Source: Streptomyces sp. NBC_01198
GTDB lineage: Bacteria > Actinomycetota > Actinomycetes > Streptomycetales > Streptomycetaceae
Length of the DNA: 64,000 nt
Assembly: GCF_036010485.1 (NCBI RefSeq)
Contig: NZ_CP108568.1
Location: forward strand, 4,099,001 to 4,163,000
Direction of reading: 5' to 3'
Shown here: one piece after another, positions 52,379 to 61,093 of the stretch
Numbering within the stretch: the stretch's first letter is position 1
How the letters are laid out: every line of letters starts with the position of its first letter
Position numbers and translations under genes: made by a program
Notes under the pieces: model-generated
Databases searched by the model: none
Told to the model about the DNA's origin: nothing
The model's input: only the letters and a program-made list of their open reading frames with translations

Positions 52379-53071
52379 ATGCGCGAGATCCTCGGAAGGC
52401 GACGCAAGCTCTCACTACAGCGAAAGGAGCGGACCGCGTTGCTCAACGCGGCGCTCACCTACGCAGAGCAGTGGCAATGGCGAGTCGTACCTGGCGTCGG
52501 GTTCGACCACCGCAGCGGGTGGCGGACGGCCGGCGCGCCGCCCTGCGCCTGCGCGCGCCCCAACTGCCCGGTGCCCGGGGCTCACCCGCTCGACCCCGGA
52601 CTGCTGGCCGCGACCCGCGACCCGCGGATGGTGCGCTCCTGGTGGACCCGCAGGCCCGACGCGCCGGTGGTGCTGGCCACCGGTGACCGGGTGTCCGCGG
52701 CGAGCCTGCCCGCGGTCGCCGGCGCGCGGGCGGTGGAGGCGATGGAGCGGCTCGGCGTCCGGCTCGGCCCCGTTGTCGCCACCCCCACCCGCTATCTCCT
52801 GCTGGTCGCGCCCTATTCGCTCGCCGACCTGGGCGAACTGCTCGACAGCCACGACTGGGTCCCCACGTCCTTGCGCTATCACGGGGACGGCGGCTACGTG
52901 GGCCTGCCCCCGTCGAGCGGCGGCGCCGGCCAGTCGCGCTGGGTGCGCCCGCCGCTGCCGGACGGGCGGACCGGTGGCCCCGCGCCCTATCTGCCGCCCA
53001 TCGCCACCCTGGTGGACGCGCTGGTCCGGGCGGGGCGTACGGCGCCGGACGGCGATCGGCTGACTTTCTGA
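52379..53071 (+). CDS. Bifunctional primase/polymerase-like (prim-pol) protein
   Basis: A 230-residue protein similar to the N-terminal prim-pol domain (PF09250). ATG 52379 is preceded ten bases upstream by AAAGGA and gives MREILGRRRKLSLQRKERTAL. The block ALTYAEQWQWRVVPGVGFDHR is the characteristic beginning, and PPCACARPNCPVPGAHPLDPGLLAATRDPRMVRSWW carries the cysteine cluster seen in streptomycete members. The catalytic acidic pair of true polymerases is not evident, so the protein may have another role. An in-frame extension to 52244 lacks a ribosome site. Confidence 0.8.
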   Translation: MREILGRRRKLSLQRKERTALLNAALTYAEQWQWRVVPGVGFDHRSGWRTAGAPPCACARPNCPVPGAHPLDPGLLAATRDPRMVRSWWTRRPDAPVVLATGDRVSAASLPAVAGARAVEAMERLGVRLGPVVATPTRYLLLVAPYSLADLGELLDSHDWVPTSLRYHGDGGYVGLPPSSGGAGQSRWVRPPLPDGRTGGPAPYLPPIATLVDALVRAGRTAPDGDRLTF

Positions 53072-53095
53072 CCGGCCCGGTGAAGGCCTGAGCTA

Positions 53096-53143
53096 CGGCA
53101 GGGTCGTACGACGTGGACATTGCCACGTCGTACGACCCTGCCG
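53096..53143 (+). terminator. Perfect 21-bp stem hairpin after the prim-pol gene
   Basis: Bases 53096-53116 and 53123-53143 are exact reverse complements around the loop ACATTG. The stem contains the palindrome GTCGTACGAC. It lies 25 bp after the stop codon, fits a strong terminator, and no U-tract follows, as is normal in streptomycetes. The remaining sequence to 53421 holds no gene but probably the promoter of the small secreted-type gene. Confidence 0.8.
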
Positions 53144-53421
53144 CCCATTGCGGGCATCCGGGTGCCGACACCCCGCCTGCCCGCGTCCGGGCGCGTTTAC
53201 GGGGTACGCACACGGGGCGGCGTACCGTCGTTGGACTGCTCGAACGGACGGGTGTGCTTCGCACACTCACTCGTTCGGGTAGCCGTCGTCCACGGGTGGC
53301 CCTCGGGGGCCGCCGTGACGGCGACGGGCCGACCGGACGTCATGGTCCTGAATCAGATGTCATGGTCCGGCCCGCTATGTTCGGTTCACGGCATTCCATC
53401 GAGCAGGGAGGGGAGCGGCAC

Positions 53422-53625
53422 ATGGCATCACACCAGCCGGCGCAGGAAACGGGTGACAGGTTGCGCCTGATCGCCGCCGCCAGTGTCGCGGCGCTCGCCG
53501 TGGTCCTTCCGCTGGCCGCGGCGACCGGAGGGCCGCACGACGACACTCATCGCGGCAACGCGGGCCACAGCGCCCCGCACCGCACGCCCGACGCCGGCCC
53601 GACGGGCTCGGCGGACGGTGACTGA
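53422..53625 (+). CDS. Small membrane-anchored or secreted protein, 67 aa
   Basis: A 67-residue protein. GGGAGGGGAG lies seven bases before ATG 53422. Residues 12-35 (DRLRLIAAASVAALAVVLPLAAA) form one hydrophobic helix, followed by a His/Gly/Pro/Asp-rich tail (GGPHDDTHRGNAGHSAPHR) that could bind metal. I do not recognise the family. It is short, but the ribosome site and codon use support a real gene. Confidence 0.65.
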   Translation: MASHQPAQETGDRLRLIAAASVAALAVVLPLAAATGGPHDDTHRGNAGHSAPHRTPDAGPTGSADGD

Positions 53626-53748
53626 AGCGGTGATCGGCGGCGGCTGAACGGTGACCGAACCGAGGGCTGGCGGCGGCTGCTCCAGCCGCGGTCGGGTCAC
53701 CGAGCCGCGCCCGACGCCACGGCCGGTAGGTGCCCGGACAGGCGAAAA

Positions 53749-53786
53749 CCCGGTCGCTGACGACGGGGGATGCATCAGCGACCGGG
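53749..53786. terminator. 12-bp stem hairpin in the 53626-53944 gene-free interval
   Basis: CCCGGTCGCTGA (53749-53760) pairs with TCAGCGACCGGG (53775-53786) around a 14-base loop and is followed by an AT-rich run. It lies between the small gene and the convergent DUF5926 gene and can end both. I see no gene in the rest of this interval. Confidence 0.65.
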
Positions 53787-53944
53787 CTGAATAAACGGTA
53801 ACAAGACTTCGTCCGAACGCAAATTCCCCGTGTGGGGCGTGAGCGCCGAATCGCCGCGAATCCAAGGGAGTTGTGACCGGAATCACTGACCGACCGCTCA
53901 GTCGGATTCCCCCGGCCGGGCGGGGCGGCCCGGCCCGGGTGGCC

Positions 53945-54928
53945 TCAGCTGAGGGTGATCTGCCGGTTCGTGAAGCCGCTCCTGGCCCGCCGCTCCTCCG
54001 CGGTCAGCGGCCCGGAACGGCCGAGCGTCTCGGCCAGCCGCTCGCCGAAGGCCGCCGCCGGCTTCTCGACCTCGTCCGCGCTCATCCCCACCGGCAGGTC
54101 CCAGACCGGCACCGTCAGCCCGTGCGCCCGGAAGGAGCCGACCAGTCGGGTCCCCTCGCCGAGCGAGGACGCACCCGCCGCGTGCAGCCGCGCCATCGCG
54201 TCGAGCAGCGCCTCCTCGGGGTGCGGCATGACCCAGCGCAGATGGTTCTTCTCCGGCGTCTCGCACCAGTAGGCCGCGTCGACGCCGGTCAGCCGCACGG
54301 TCGGGATGGCCGCCTGGTTGGCGCGCTCCAGCGACGCCGCCACCTCGCCGGACGCGGTCTCGGCGTCCTCCAGCCAGTATTCGAAGCCGCTGTGGACCTC
54401 GGGCACGAATGCCGCGTCCAGGTCGAGCAGGTCCTGCAGCCGAGGCCCGTCGGGCGCGGGCCTGCGGCCCTCCACCGGGTTGCCGGGCTCGGCGGTGAGC
54501 GCCCGGGCCAGGGTGTCGGCGAGGTCGCGGCTGATGTCGCCGGAGGCGGTGTCGCTCTGCAGGCCGAGCAGTACCGCGCCGGTGTCGCGGCGCAGCCCGG
54601 GCCACGCCATCGGCAGCACGGTGCCGAGGGTGACCGACGGCACGCCCTCGGGCAGCTGCTCCTTGAGGGTGAGCGGCACGGTCGCGGCCGGTACCAGCTC
54701 GCGCAGCGCCACCCAGTCGCACTCGCCCGGCAGGCCCTCGAAGGGGCGCCGGATCAGCTCGGTGACCGCGTGCGCGGCCTCGCGGCCGTGGCAGGCCTTG
54801 TAGCGGCGGCCCGAGCCGCACGGGCAGGGCTCACGCGCACCGACCACCGGCACGGCCGCTCCCTCCGCGGTCATGGCGGCCTGAGCGGCCCCCTTGCTCC
54901 TGGTGGCGGTCGCGCGCTTCTTGGCCAT
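53945..54928 (-). CDS. DUF5926 family protein with SEC-C zinc motif
   Basis: A 327-residue protein starting MAKKRATATRSKG. The SEC-C motif CPCGSGRRYKACHG (about residues 34-47), as found at the end of SecA, would bind zinc. The rest matches the DUF5926 family from memory, including WVALRELVPAATVPLTL and the C-terminal ARSGFTNRQITLS. It is probably cytoplasmic. Its function is unknown. The 290-bp upstream interval has several GTACGGGC-type repeats and no gene. Confidence 0.85.
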   Translation of the reverse strand: MAKKRATATRSKGAAQAAMTAEGAAVPVVGAREPCPCGSGRRYKACHGREAAHAVTELIRRPFEGLPGECDWVALRELVPAATVPLTLKEQLPEGVPSVTLGTVLPMAWPGLRRDTGAVLLGLQSDTASGDISRDLADTLARALTAEPGNPVEGRRPAPDGPRLQDLLDLDAAFVPEVHSGFEYWLEDAETASGEVAASLERANQAAIPTVRLTGVDAAYWCETPEKNHLRWVMPHPEEALLDAMARLHAAGASSLGEGTRLVGSFRAHGLTVPVWDLPVGMSADEVEKPAAAFGERLAETLGRSGPLTAEERRARSGFTNRQITLS

Positions 54929-55220
54929 GGCTCGGTCTCTCCCGTTGCGGCGGTGTTCCGGCCGCGAGCCTAGCGCCCGGCGGGACGACCGCAGGACCAC
55001 GACGGGCGCGGGGGTGCGGGCCGCACGGGCGTAGCGGCGTACGGGCAGCGCAGACGTACGGGCTTGCGGGCAGCACAGGCATACGGGCTCACGGCTGAGG
55101 ATTGGCGCGCGGCCGGAGGGACGGACACCCGGGTCCGTGCTGACGCCGGCGTACATGGCCGCGCTCACGTGACGGCCGCCCGAAGCCGTCGTACATGGCG
55201 GCGGCTTCCAGGCGTAGGCC

Positions 55221-55952
55221 TCAGCTCAGGTCGTCCAGCGACTCGGCCAGGTCCAGCGGCAGGTCGAGCGGGATGCCGCGGGGCAGGCCGATGCCCGTAC
55301 CGCCGGTGCCGAGGTCGTCGCGGCGGGCGTGCCGCCCGCGGACCGGCAGCAGCGCCCAGACGGTGACCTGGCCCTGCGCGTCGTCCCGTACGCCCCAGCG
55401 CAGCGCCAGGCTGTCCACGATCCCCAGGCCGCGGCCGCCGCGCGCGGTCAGCGACGGGCTGGACGGCCGCGGCCTGGTGGGGCCGCCGCCATCGGTGACC
55501 TCGACCTTGAGCAGGCCGTCGGTGCCGATGGACCAGCCGGCTCGTATGCCGCCGGCGTCCTGCCGCGCGCACTGCGCGGCCTGCGGCTGCCGTGTGCCGA
55601 GGTCCCCGGCGGTCGCCCCCGCCGTATCGGACAAGGCTTCGTACAGGGCGCCGGATTTCGCGCCCGAGGTGCCGGACACCGCGCCAGGGCTCGCGCCGGG
55701 GCCGCCGGAGCTCGCGCCGGACATCGGGCCCGGCAGTGCCTCGCCCGGATCGCCCAGCGGCCGGGCGTGCCGGCAGGAATTGCTGAGCAGTTCGGAGAGG
55801 ATCAGCACCGCGTCGTCGATCACCGTCTCCGGCACGTCCTGCGCGTACAGATCCCCGCGCATTCGTCTGCGTGCCTCCGCGACGCCGGTGGGACCATGCG
55901 GCAGGGCCATGGTCGAGGACGTCGGCACCTCCTGTGCGACCATCAACGACAC
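55221..55952 (-). CDS. Anti-sigma-like ATP-binding protein with low-complexity insert
   Basis: A 243-residue HATPase_c protein. The GTG at 55952 lies about eight bases after GGAGG. The N-box ILSELLSNSCRHARP (about 50-64), KVEVTDGGGPTRP and the G-box GGRGLGIVDSLALRWGV are intact. A Gly/Ser/Ala-rich insert of about 70 residues (65-135) separates the N-box from the rest, which is unusual for the family. The C-terminus is Leu/Asp-rich (LDLPLDLAESLDDLS). Likely a regulatory kinase or a sigma/anti-sigma binding protein. Confidence 0.85.
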   Translation of the reverse strand: MSLMVAQEVPTSSTMALPHGPTGVAEARRRMRGDLYAQDVPETVIDDAVLILSELLSNSCRHARPLGDPGEALPGPMSGASSGGPGASPGAVSGTSGAKSGALYEALSDTAGATAGDLGTRQPQAAQCARQDAGGIRAGWSIGTDGLLKVEVTDGGGPTRPRPSSPSLTARGGRGLGIVDSLALRWGVRDDAQGQVTVWALLPVRGRHARRDDLGTGGTGIGLPRGIPLDLPLDLAESLDDLS

Positions 55953-56042
55953 CCCCGTGACCTCCTTTTCACCCCACGCCACGGGAGAGATGCCCTCTGG
56001 GACTCGACCGGAAACAGGCCAACCGCGATCTCTTGACGCACT

Positions 56043-56082
56043 CCATATGCGCGCCGGTCACGCACGCGTCATATGCGCATGC
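56043..56082. promoter_or_regulatory. Two ATATGCGC motifs upstream of an ATP-binding regulator
   Basis: CCATATGCGCGCC (56043-56055) and GCGTCATATGCGCATGC (56066-56082) match the sites upstream of the prim-pol gene 4 kb away. They lie 90-130 bp upstream of the GTG start of the ATP-binding protein and close to the stop of the glycerophosphodiesterase gene. Confidence 0.5.
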
Positions 56083-56120
56083 TGGCGGCATGGGACACCT
56101 GATTACGCCCGGCGGCAATG

Positions 56121-56975
56121 TCAGAGGCGAGGACCGTACAGGCTGCTCAGCTGGGCCAGCACCTGGCGCGGCCGGTTGGTGATGATCGCGTCCACCCCGA
56201 GCCGGGCGCAGAGTTCCACGTCGCCCGGATCGTCCACCGTCCACACATGGACGCGGTTTCCGGCCCGATGCAATCGCGCCACGTACCCAGGATTCGCGCG
56301 AACGATGCGCATGCTCGGCCCCGCGATCCCCACCCCTGCGGGCAGCCGCCCGTCCCGGTGCCGCGGCGACACGTACTGCATCAGATACACGGTCGGCAGC
56401 GCCGGTGCCGCAAGCCGTACCCGGCGCAGCGAGCGGGACGAGAAGCTCATCACCCGCACCTGGGAGCCCGCACCGTCCGGCGCGGGCCGGTCCAGGCCGA
56501 AGCGGTGCAGCAGGTCGATCAGCCGCTCCTCCACCTGCCCCGCCCAGCGGGTCGGGTGCTTGGTCTCGATCGCCAGCTCGACCCTGCGGTCGGTGTCGGC
56601 GACCAGTTCAAGCAGCCGCCGCAGGGTGAGGACCCGGCTGCGTTCCGCCAGGTCATGGCGCTCCGGGGTCTCGGGGTCGGCGTACTTCCCCTTCCACGAG
56701 CCGAAGTCGAGCGCCGCGAGGTCGGCCAGTTCGAGCGAGGAGACGGCGCCGCGGCCGTTGGACGTACGGTTGACCCGCCAGTCGTGCACGCACACCAGCT
56801 CACCGTCCGCGGTCAGCCGGATATCGCACTCCAGGGCGTCGGCGCCGTCCTCGATGGCTTTCCGGTACGCGGCGAGCGTATGTTCTGGTACATCCTCGGA
56901 AGCACCCCGATGGGCGACGACCTGGACAGGTCGCCCGTCCGGGTACGTCTCCGGGATCGCGCGCGCATGTGTCAC
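56121..56975 (-). CDS. Glycerophosphodiester phosphodiesterase
   Basis: A 284-residue GDPD enzyme that releases glycerol-3-phosphate from deacylated phospholipids. Catalytic blocks are VVAHRGASEDVPEHTLAAY (His and Glu of HR..E) and ALECDIRLTADGELVCVHD. The C-terminal NRVHVWTVDDPGD and LGVDAIITNRP are family-typical. GTG 56975 is chosen because the sequence before it is not family-like; no strong ribosome site is seen. No signal peptide, so probably cytoplasmic. Confidence 0.92.
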   Translation of the reverse strand: MTHARAIPETYPDGRPVQVVAHRGASEDVPEHTLAAYRKAIEDGADALECDIRLTADGELVCVHDWRVNRTSNGRGAVSSLELADLAALDFGSWKGKYADPETPERHDLAERSRVLTLRRLLELVADTDRRVELAIETKHPTRWAGQVEERLIDLLHRFGLDRPAPDGAGSQVRVMSFSSRSLRRVRLAAPALPTVYLMQYVSPRHRDGRLPAGVGIAGPSMRIVRANPGYVARLHRAGNRVHVWTVDDPGDVELCARLGVDAIITNRPRQVLAQLSSLYGPRL

Positions 56976-57129
56976 CGGTTCATGGTGCCACCGCCCGACG
57001 GTGGTCACGCGAACCAGCCCCGCGCACGCGCCTACGGACATGCACAGCTACCGCTTACGGCGGTCCGACACGCCGTGGGAAATGCTGTGTTCGGCCCACT
57101 ACCCTGTCCTGACCCCGAGGAGAAACGCT

Positions 57130-58872
57130 GTGAGCACCGAGAACGAAGCCGGATCCGTCCCGGCTGCGGAGTCGGCAGCGAGCGCGCCTGACGGTGCCGC
57201 GCCCGACGGTGCCTCGGCCGCACAGGCCCCCGCTCCTCCGGCCGCCCCGCCGGCAGCGCCCGCCGCCGAGGCGGCCCGGACCGAGGTGCTTCCCGCTCAG
57301 GCACCGCCGCCGGTGGGCCCGCCGTCGCCGTACGGCCCGCCCCCGGCCGCACTGAGCCAGCAGCCCGCCTCCCCGCCGCAGCCCCCGGCCGCGACGCCGT
57401 ACGGCCACAGCGGGTACGACGCGCAGAAGCCGCCGGCGTACGACGCCCCCGTGCCGCAGCAGCCCGTCCACGACGCCCCGCCCCCCGCCGCGCCCGTCGT
57501 GCCCGCCCAGGCGCAGGCCTACGCGCAGCCGCCGGCGTACGGCGCGGAGCAGCCCTCCCCGTACGGCTCCGACCAGCCCCCCTACGGCTCGGAGCAGCCG
57601 CAGCAGGGTCCCCAGGACCCGTACGCCGTGCCGGCCACTCCGGCGTATGCCAGCGGTCACTCGCCGCAGACCCAGCCCGGCCACGGCGGCGGCGGCCCCG
57701 AAGGCCCGGTGTGGGGCGCGCCCGTGCCCGTACCGCCGGAAGGCGGCCGCAAGCGCCGCGGCGTCGGCGGCCTGGTCGCCGCGGTCCTGGTGGCGGCCCT
57801 CATCGGGGGCGGCGTCGGGGGCGGCATCGGCTACTGGGCGGCCGAGCACAACGACAACAACAACAGCGGCACCTCCTCCACCACCGTCTCCGACTCCGGC
57901 AGCCAGAAGGCCCTCAACCGCCCGCCCACCTCGGTGGCGGGCATCGCCGGTAAGGCGCTCCCCCGCGTGGTCACCATCAAGGCCAGCGGCAGCCAGGAGA
58001 GCGGCACCGGCACCGGTTTCGTCTACGACACCGAAGGCCACATCCTCACCAACAACCACGTCGTCGCCCCCGCCGCCGACGGCGGCAAGCTCACGGTGAC
58101 CTTCTCCAACGGCAAGACCTACGACGCCTCGGTCGTGGGCCGCGCCCAGGGCTACGACGTCGCGGTGGTCAAGCTGAAGGACGCCTCGGGCGTCAGCCTC
58201 AGCCCGCTGCCGCTGGGCAACTCCGACCAGGCCGCGGTCGGCGACGCCACCATCGCCATCGGCGCCCCCTTCGGCCTGTCCGGCACGGTGACCACCGGCA
58301 TCGTCAGCGCCGTCCACCGCCCGGTCGCCTCCAGCGACGGCCAGGGATCGTCGGCGTCGTACATGAGCGCGATCCAGACCGACGCGTCCATCAACCCGGG
58401 CAACTCCGGCGGCCCGCTGCTCAACGCCAACGGCGCCGTGATCGGCATCAACTCCGCCATCCAGCCCGGCGGCACCGCCCAGCCCGGCACCCAGGGCGGC
58501 AGCGTCGGCCTCGGCTTCGCCATCCCCATCAACCAGGCCAAGCGCGTCGCCGACGAACTGATCAAGACCGGCCAGCCGGTCTACCCCGTCATGAAGATCA
58601 GCCTCGACCCGCAGTTCCAGGGCGACGGCGCCAAGATCGGCGCCTCCAGCGACTCCGTCGAGACAGGCGGCCCCGGCGCCCTGGCCGGCCTGAAGCCCGG
58701 CGACGTGATCACCGAGTTCGACCACACGATCATCGACAGCGACGAGACCCTGATCGGCGAGATCTGGCAGCACCAGCCCAAGGACAAGGCCACGATCGCC
58801 TACACCCGCAACGGCACCCCCCACACGACCATCGTCACCCTCGGCTCCCGCGTCGGCGACTCCCCCCAGTAA
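57130..58872 (+). CDS. HtrA/DegP-like membrane-anchored serine protease with PDZ domain
   Basis: A 580-residue protein. GAGGAG precedes the GTG start. The N-terminal ~210 residues are a Pro/Ala/Tyr/Gln-rich cytoplasmic tail with repeated PYG/QPPAYG elements. A membrane helix (about 215-238) leads to a trypsin-like domain with the triad His in NNHVV, Asp in YDVAVVKL and Ser in NPGNSGGPLL. A PDZ domain (about 505-575) has GALAGLKPGDVI. It degrades or refolds damaged envelope proteins. Closely related genes occur in several copies in streptomycetes. Confidence 0.94.
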   Translation: MSTENEAGSVPAAESAASAPDGAAPDGASAAQAPAPPAAPPAAPAAEAARTEVLPAQAPPPVGPPSPYGPPPAALSQQPASPPQPPAATPYGHSGYDAQKPPAYDAPVPQQPVHDAPPPAAPVVPAQAQAYAQPPAYGAEQPSPYGSDQPPYGSEQPQQGPQDPYAVPATPAYASGHSPQTQPGHGGGGPEGPVWGAPVPVPPEGGRKRRGVGGLVAAVLVAALIGGGVGGGIGYWAAEHNDNNNSGTSSTTVSDSGSQKALNRPPTSVAGIAGKALPRVVTIKASGSQESGTGTGFVYDTEGHILTNNHVVAPAADGGKLTVTFSNGKTYDASVVGRAQGYDVAVVKLKDASGVSLSPLPLGNSDQAAVGDATIAIGAPFGLSGTVTTGIVSAVHRPVASSDGQGSSASYMSAIQTDASINPGNSGGPLLNANGAVIGINSAIQPGGTAQPGTQGGSVGLGFAIPINQAKRVADELIKTGQPVYPVMKISLDPQFQGDGAKIGASSDSVETGGPGALAGLKPGDVITEFDHTIIDSDETLIGEIWQHQPKDKATIAYTRNGTPHTTIVTLGSRVGDSPQ

Positions 58873-58923
58873 GCTGTCCCCCGCACGCCCAGGCCCCCCA
58901 CCCGGGGCCCACGGGCGCAGCGA

Positions 58924-59010
58924 GGAGGCTTGCCCGAGCGGCCGAAGGGAACGGTCTTGAAAACCGTCGTGGCAGCGATGTCACCGTGGGTTCAAATCCC
59001 ACAGCCTCCG
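58924..59010 (+). tRNA. tRNA-Ser (anticodon UGA)
   Basis: An 87-base serine tRNA. The acceptor stem GGAGGCT pairs with AGCCTCC, followed by discriminator G. The anticodon loop CTTGAAA (58956-58962) between ACGGT and ACCGT gives anticodon TGA. The long variable arm (GTGGCAGCGATGTCAC region) is typical of class II tRNAs. The T-loop GGTTCAAATCC is present, and CCA is not encoded. The HtrA gene ends 51 bp upstream. Confidence 0.96.
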
Positions 59011-59059
59011 CTCTAGCACCATGGAAACGGCCCCTGACCAGGGGAAGGCGGGTTCTAGC

Positions 59060-59100
59060 GATCCCCGCAACACCCTGTAGTTCAGGGTGTTGCGGGGATC
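59060..59100. repeat. Perfect 18-bp inverted repeat downstream of tRNA-Ser
   Basis: GATCCCCGCAACACCCTG (59060-59077) and its exact complement (59083-59100) flank the loop TAGTT. It lies 50 bp after the tRNA and directly before the GTG of a transposase-like remnant. It may be a terminator for the tRNA or a pair of abutted insertion-sequence ends. Confidence 0.8.
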
Positions 59101-59361
59101 GTGGATTTTGGGGACTTGAAGGCAAGGTTCTTCGAAGCGCTGGACCGGAAGAACGGCAGTATCTCGGGTGCGGCTCGCGTGGTCGGGGCGAACCCTCACA
59201 CGGCGGCTGCGTGGGCGCGGAAGGCCGGGGTCCGTGGTCGCGGGAAGCCCGGTACGGAGGGGCATCCGGGGCGGGCGGAGTACGACCGGCTTCGTGCGTC
59301 CGGGGTCCGGCGTGGCTGGAGAGCGTCTTTGGGCTCATCGCGCGTACCCGAACCTTGTTGA
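59101..59361 (+). pseudogene. Remnant of a transposase N-terminus (IS30-like helix-turn-helix)
   Basis: An 86-codon frame starting GTG directly after the inverted repeat. Residues 1-70 (DLKARFFEALDRKNGSISGAARVVGANPHTAAAWARKAG) form a helix-turn-helix that I recall from the beginning of IS30-family transposases in streptomycetes. Homology ends near residue 66 (SGVRRGW), and no DDE catalytic domain follows. The rest of the interval to 59491 shows no gene I can support. The family assignment is from memory and uncertain. Confidence 0.55.
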
Positions 59362-59491
59362 CGCCCGCGGGGACGCCCGGCTTCGGCGGTTCGGAACGCC
59401 TGGCCGTTCGCTGGGAATGGCGCCCCGCACTGGAGGCACTTCAAGAAGGGCGCGGCGGCGGGGATTTGCCGGGGGAGGTTGTTTTGGGACC

Positions 59492-59836
59492 TCACAGCAA
59501 CCCGGGCTCCTGGTCGGCGGCCAGGGGGAAGTAGCCGAGGAAGGTCACGTTCTCGTCCAGCGCGTCGAAGTGCGCGATCGGGGCCCCGGCGGGTTCGTAG
59601 AACACGTCGCCGGGACGCAGGGTCACCTCGTCCTCGCCCTCGACCTGGAACAGCACCGAGCCCTCGACGATGCTGCCGAACACCGGGCCGTTGTGAACAT
59701 GCCGCCCTGCCGGGTGCCCCGCCAGGATGTGGATGCGCCTCACCTCGACCCGATCAGTCGTCAGCGCCGTCGGGAACTGCTCGTCCAGAAGCACCTCGCG
59801 GGTCATCGGCTGCTCAGGGGTCGGGGTGCTCCCCAT
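59492..59836 (-). CDS. Cupin domain protein
   Basis: A 114-residue single-cupin protein. AGGAGG lies upstream of ATG 59836. Cupin motif 1 is HPAGRHVHNGPVFGSIVEGSVLF (with two His and a Glu) and motif 2 is RPGDVFYEPAGAPIAHFDA, giving plausible metal ligands. Small cupins of this type are often quercetinase-like or sugar-binding; the substrate is unknown. Single gene between the tRNA-linked remnant region and the MBL hydrolase. Confidence 0.88.
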   Translation of the reverse strand: MGSTPTPEQPMTREVLLDEQFPTALTTDRVEVRRIHILAGHPAGRHVHNGPVFGSIVEGSVLFQVEGEDEVTLRPGDVFYEPAGAPIAHFDALDENVTFLGYFPLAADQEPGLL

Positions 59837-60087
59837 GATCGAATCCTCCTGCGTCTCGTGATCACATCGAGAACGAGTCTACGATCCGCGCCGACGGCTC
59901 CCGAGCCGCTCCAGCACCCGACTACCGCCCCCGGTAAGCATGTTCACCGGGCCCCGTGCTGCCGCCCAGGCGCAAAGGCCCGCGCCGCGCGGTCACCTGA
60001 GGGATCTCCGACCGGGGTACACGCCCTGCCGTTGCCGGCCGCTCCCTGTCTGCGGGAGGACAGTGGCGCGGGGGCACGGGGTGCGGG

Positions 60088-60849
60088 TCAGGCGAGGGGG
60101 AAAGTGGCGCCCGGGGCCGCGTAGTCGACGGGGCCGGCGAAGCGGGTGGCGGCGCGGGTGGCCGCCTGGTCGCGGGGGAGGGCGCGGCCGACGTGGGTCA
60201 CGATCAAGCGGGACGCCTGGGCCGCGGTGGCGGTCTCGCCCGCCTCCTCGGGGGTGTGGTGGACCCGTTCGGGCGCCGGCTGCGCGCTCTCGGCCTCGCA
60301 CAGCAGGACGTCGCAGCCCTCGGCCAGGCTCATCAGGTTCGGGCACGGCGCCGTGTCTCCCGAGTAGACCAGCGACGTCTCCGCCGTCTCGATGCGCAGG
60401 GCGAAGGCCGGCACGCCGTGGGCCACTGCCCTGCTCGTCAACGTGAGCGCGCCGACCTGCACTTGGTGGCCGTCGTGCAGTTCGTGGATCTCGAAGGCCG
60501 ATTCGACCGGGCTGCGGGTCGAGGAGTTGGTGAGGAAGTGGGCCAGCCGGTCGGCGGTGCCCGGCGGTCCGAACAGCGGGATCGGCGCCGGGAGTTGTAT
60601 GTCGGCGAAGAGGGCCGCGTAGTAGGCGGTCAGCAGGTCCGCGCTGTGGTCGGCGTGCAGGTGGGAGATCCAGATCGCGTCGACTTCGTCCAGCCGCACG
60701 TGCCGTTGCAACTCCGCCAGCGTGCCGGTGCCCGCATCCACCCACACGCTCGTGTCGCCGCTGGACACCAGGTAGCCCGAGCACGGGTCGTCCACGCCCG
60801 GATACGGCGCCGCGCATCCCAGAACGGTGAGAAGGAAGTCGCTGGTCAT
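60088..60849 (-). CDS. MBL-fold metallo-hydrolase
   Basis: A 253-residue metallo-beta-lactamase-fold hydrolase. The zinc motif is HLHADH in IWISHLHADHSADLL (about 61-75). Further ligands are His in TSRAVAHGVPAFALRIE, Asp in VYSGDTAPCPNL and His in IVTHVGRALP. The set resembles RNase Z/phosphodiesterase-like family members. Substrate unknown. The 240-bp upstream interval contains no gene. Confidence 0.92.
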   Translation of the reverse strand: MTSDFLLTVLGCAAPYPGVDDPCSGYLVSSGDTSVWVDAGTGTLAELQRHVRLDEVDAIWISHLHADHSADLLTAYYAALFADIQLPAPIPLFGPPGTADRLAHFLTNSSTRSPVESAFEIHELHDGHQVQVGALTLTSRAVAHGVPAFALRIETAETSLVYSGDTAPCPNLMSLAEGCDVLLCEAESAQPAPERVHHTPEEAGETATAAQASRLIVTHVGRALPRDQAATRAATRFAGPVDYAAPGATFPLA

Positions 60850-61093
60850 CCAGGGAGCTTAGGACGCGTGATCCACAGGTGTTGACGATGCCGTAGGGAG
60901 CAGGCGACGCCGCGCCCTCAATTCTGCTGACGCCGCCTACACATCGGGCCGCCAGGGCCCTGTCGCGGTACGTATGTGTGACGGATTGGGCTGGTTGCTC
61001 CGTTCGTAAGTCCGGCCGAGTGGGCATAGTGCCCGCGAGGGAGCAGATCCGAGTAAAACGGATGCTCCGGGACTACGGCCCAGGGGGGCGGTC

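Noticed and set aside
53749..53786. Riboswitch
   Set aside because: A simple 12-bp hairpin between convergent genes, with no conserved core or downstream start codon.
55195..57129. Upstream in-frame extension of the HtrA-like gene
   Set aside because: It would run antisense through two real genes. GTG 57130 has a proper ribosome site and gives the expected N-terminus.
59196..59495. Minus-strand frame with a CLQCGAPF-like motif after tRNA-Ser
   Set aside because: The single CxxC is not enough to support a zinc-ribbon gene, the rest is Arg/Pro-rich shadow sequence, and it overlaps the transposase remnant.
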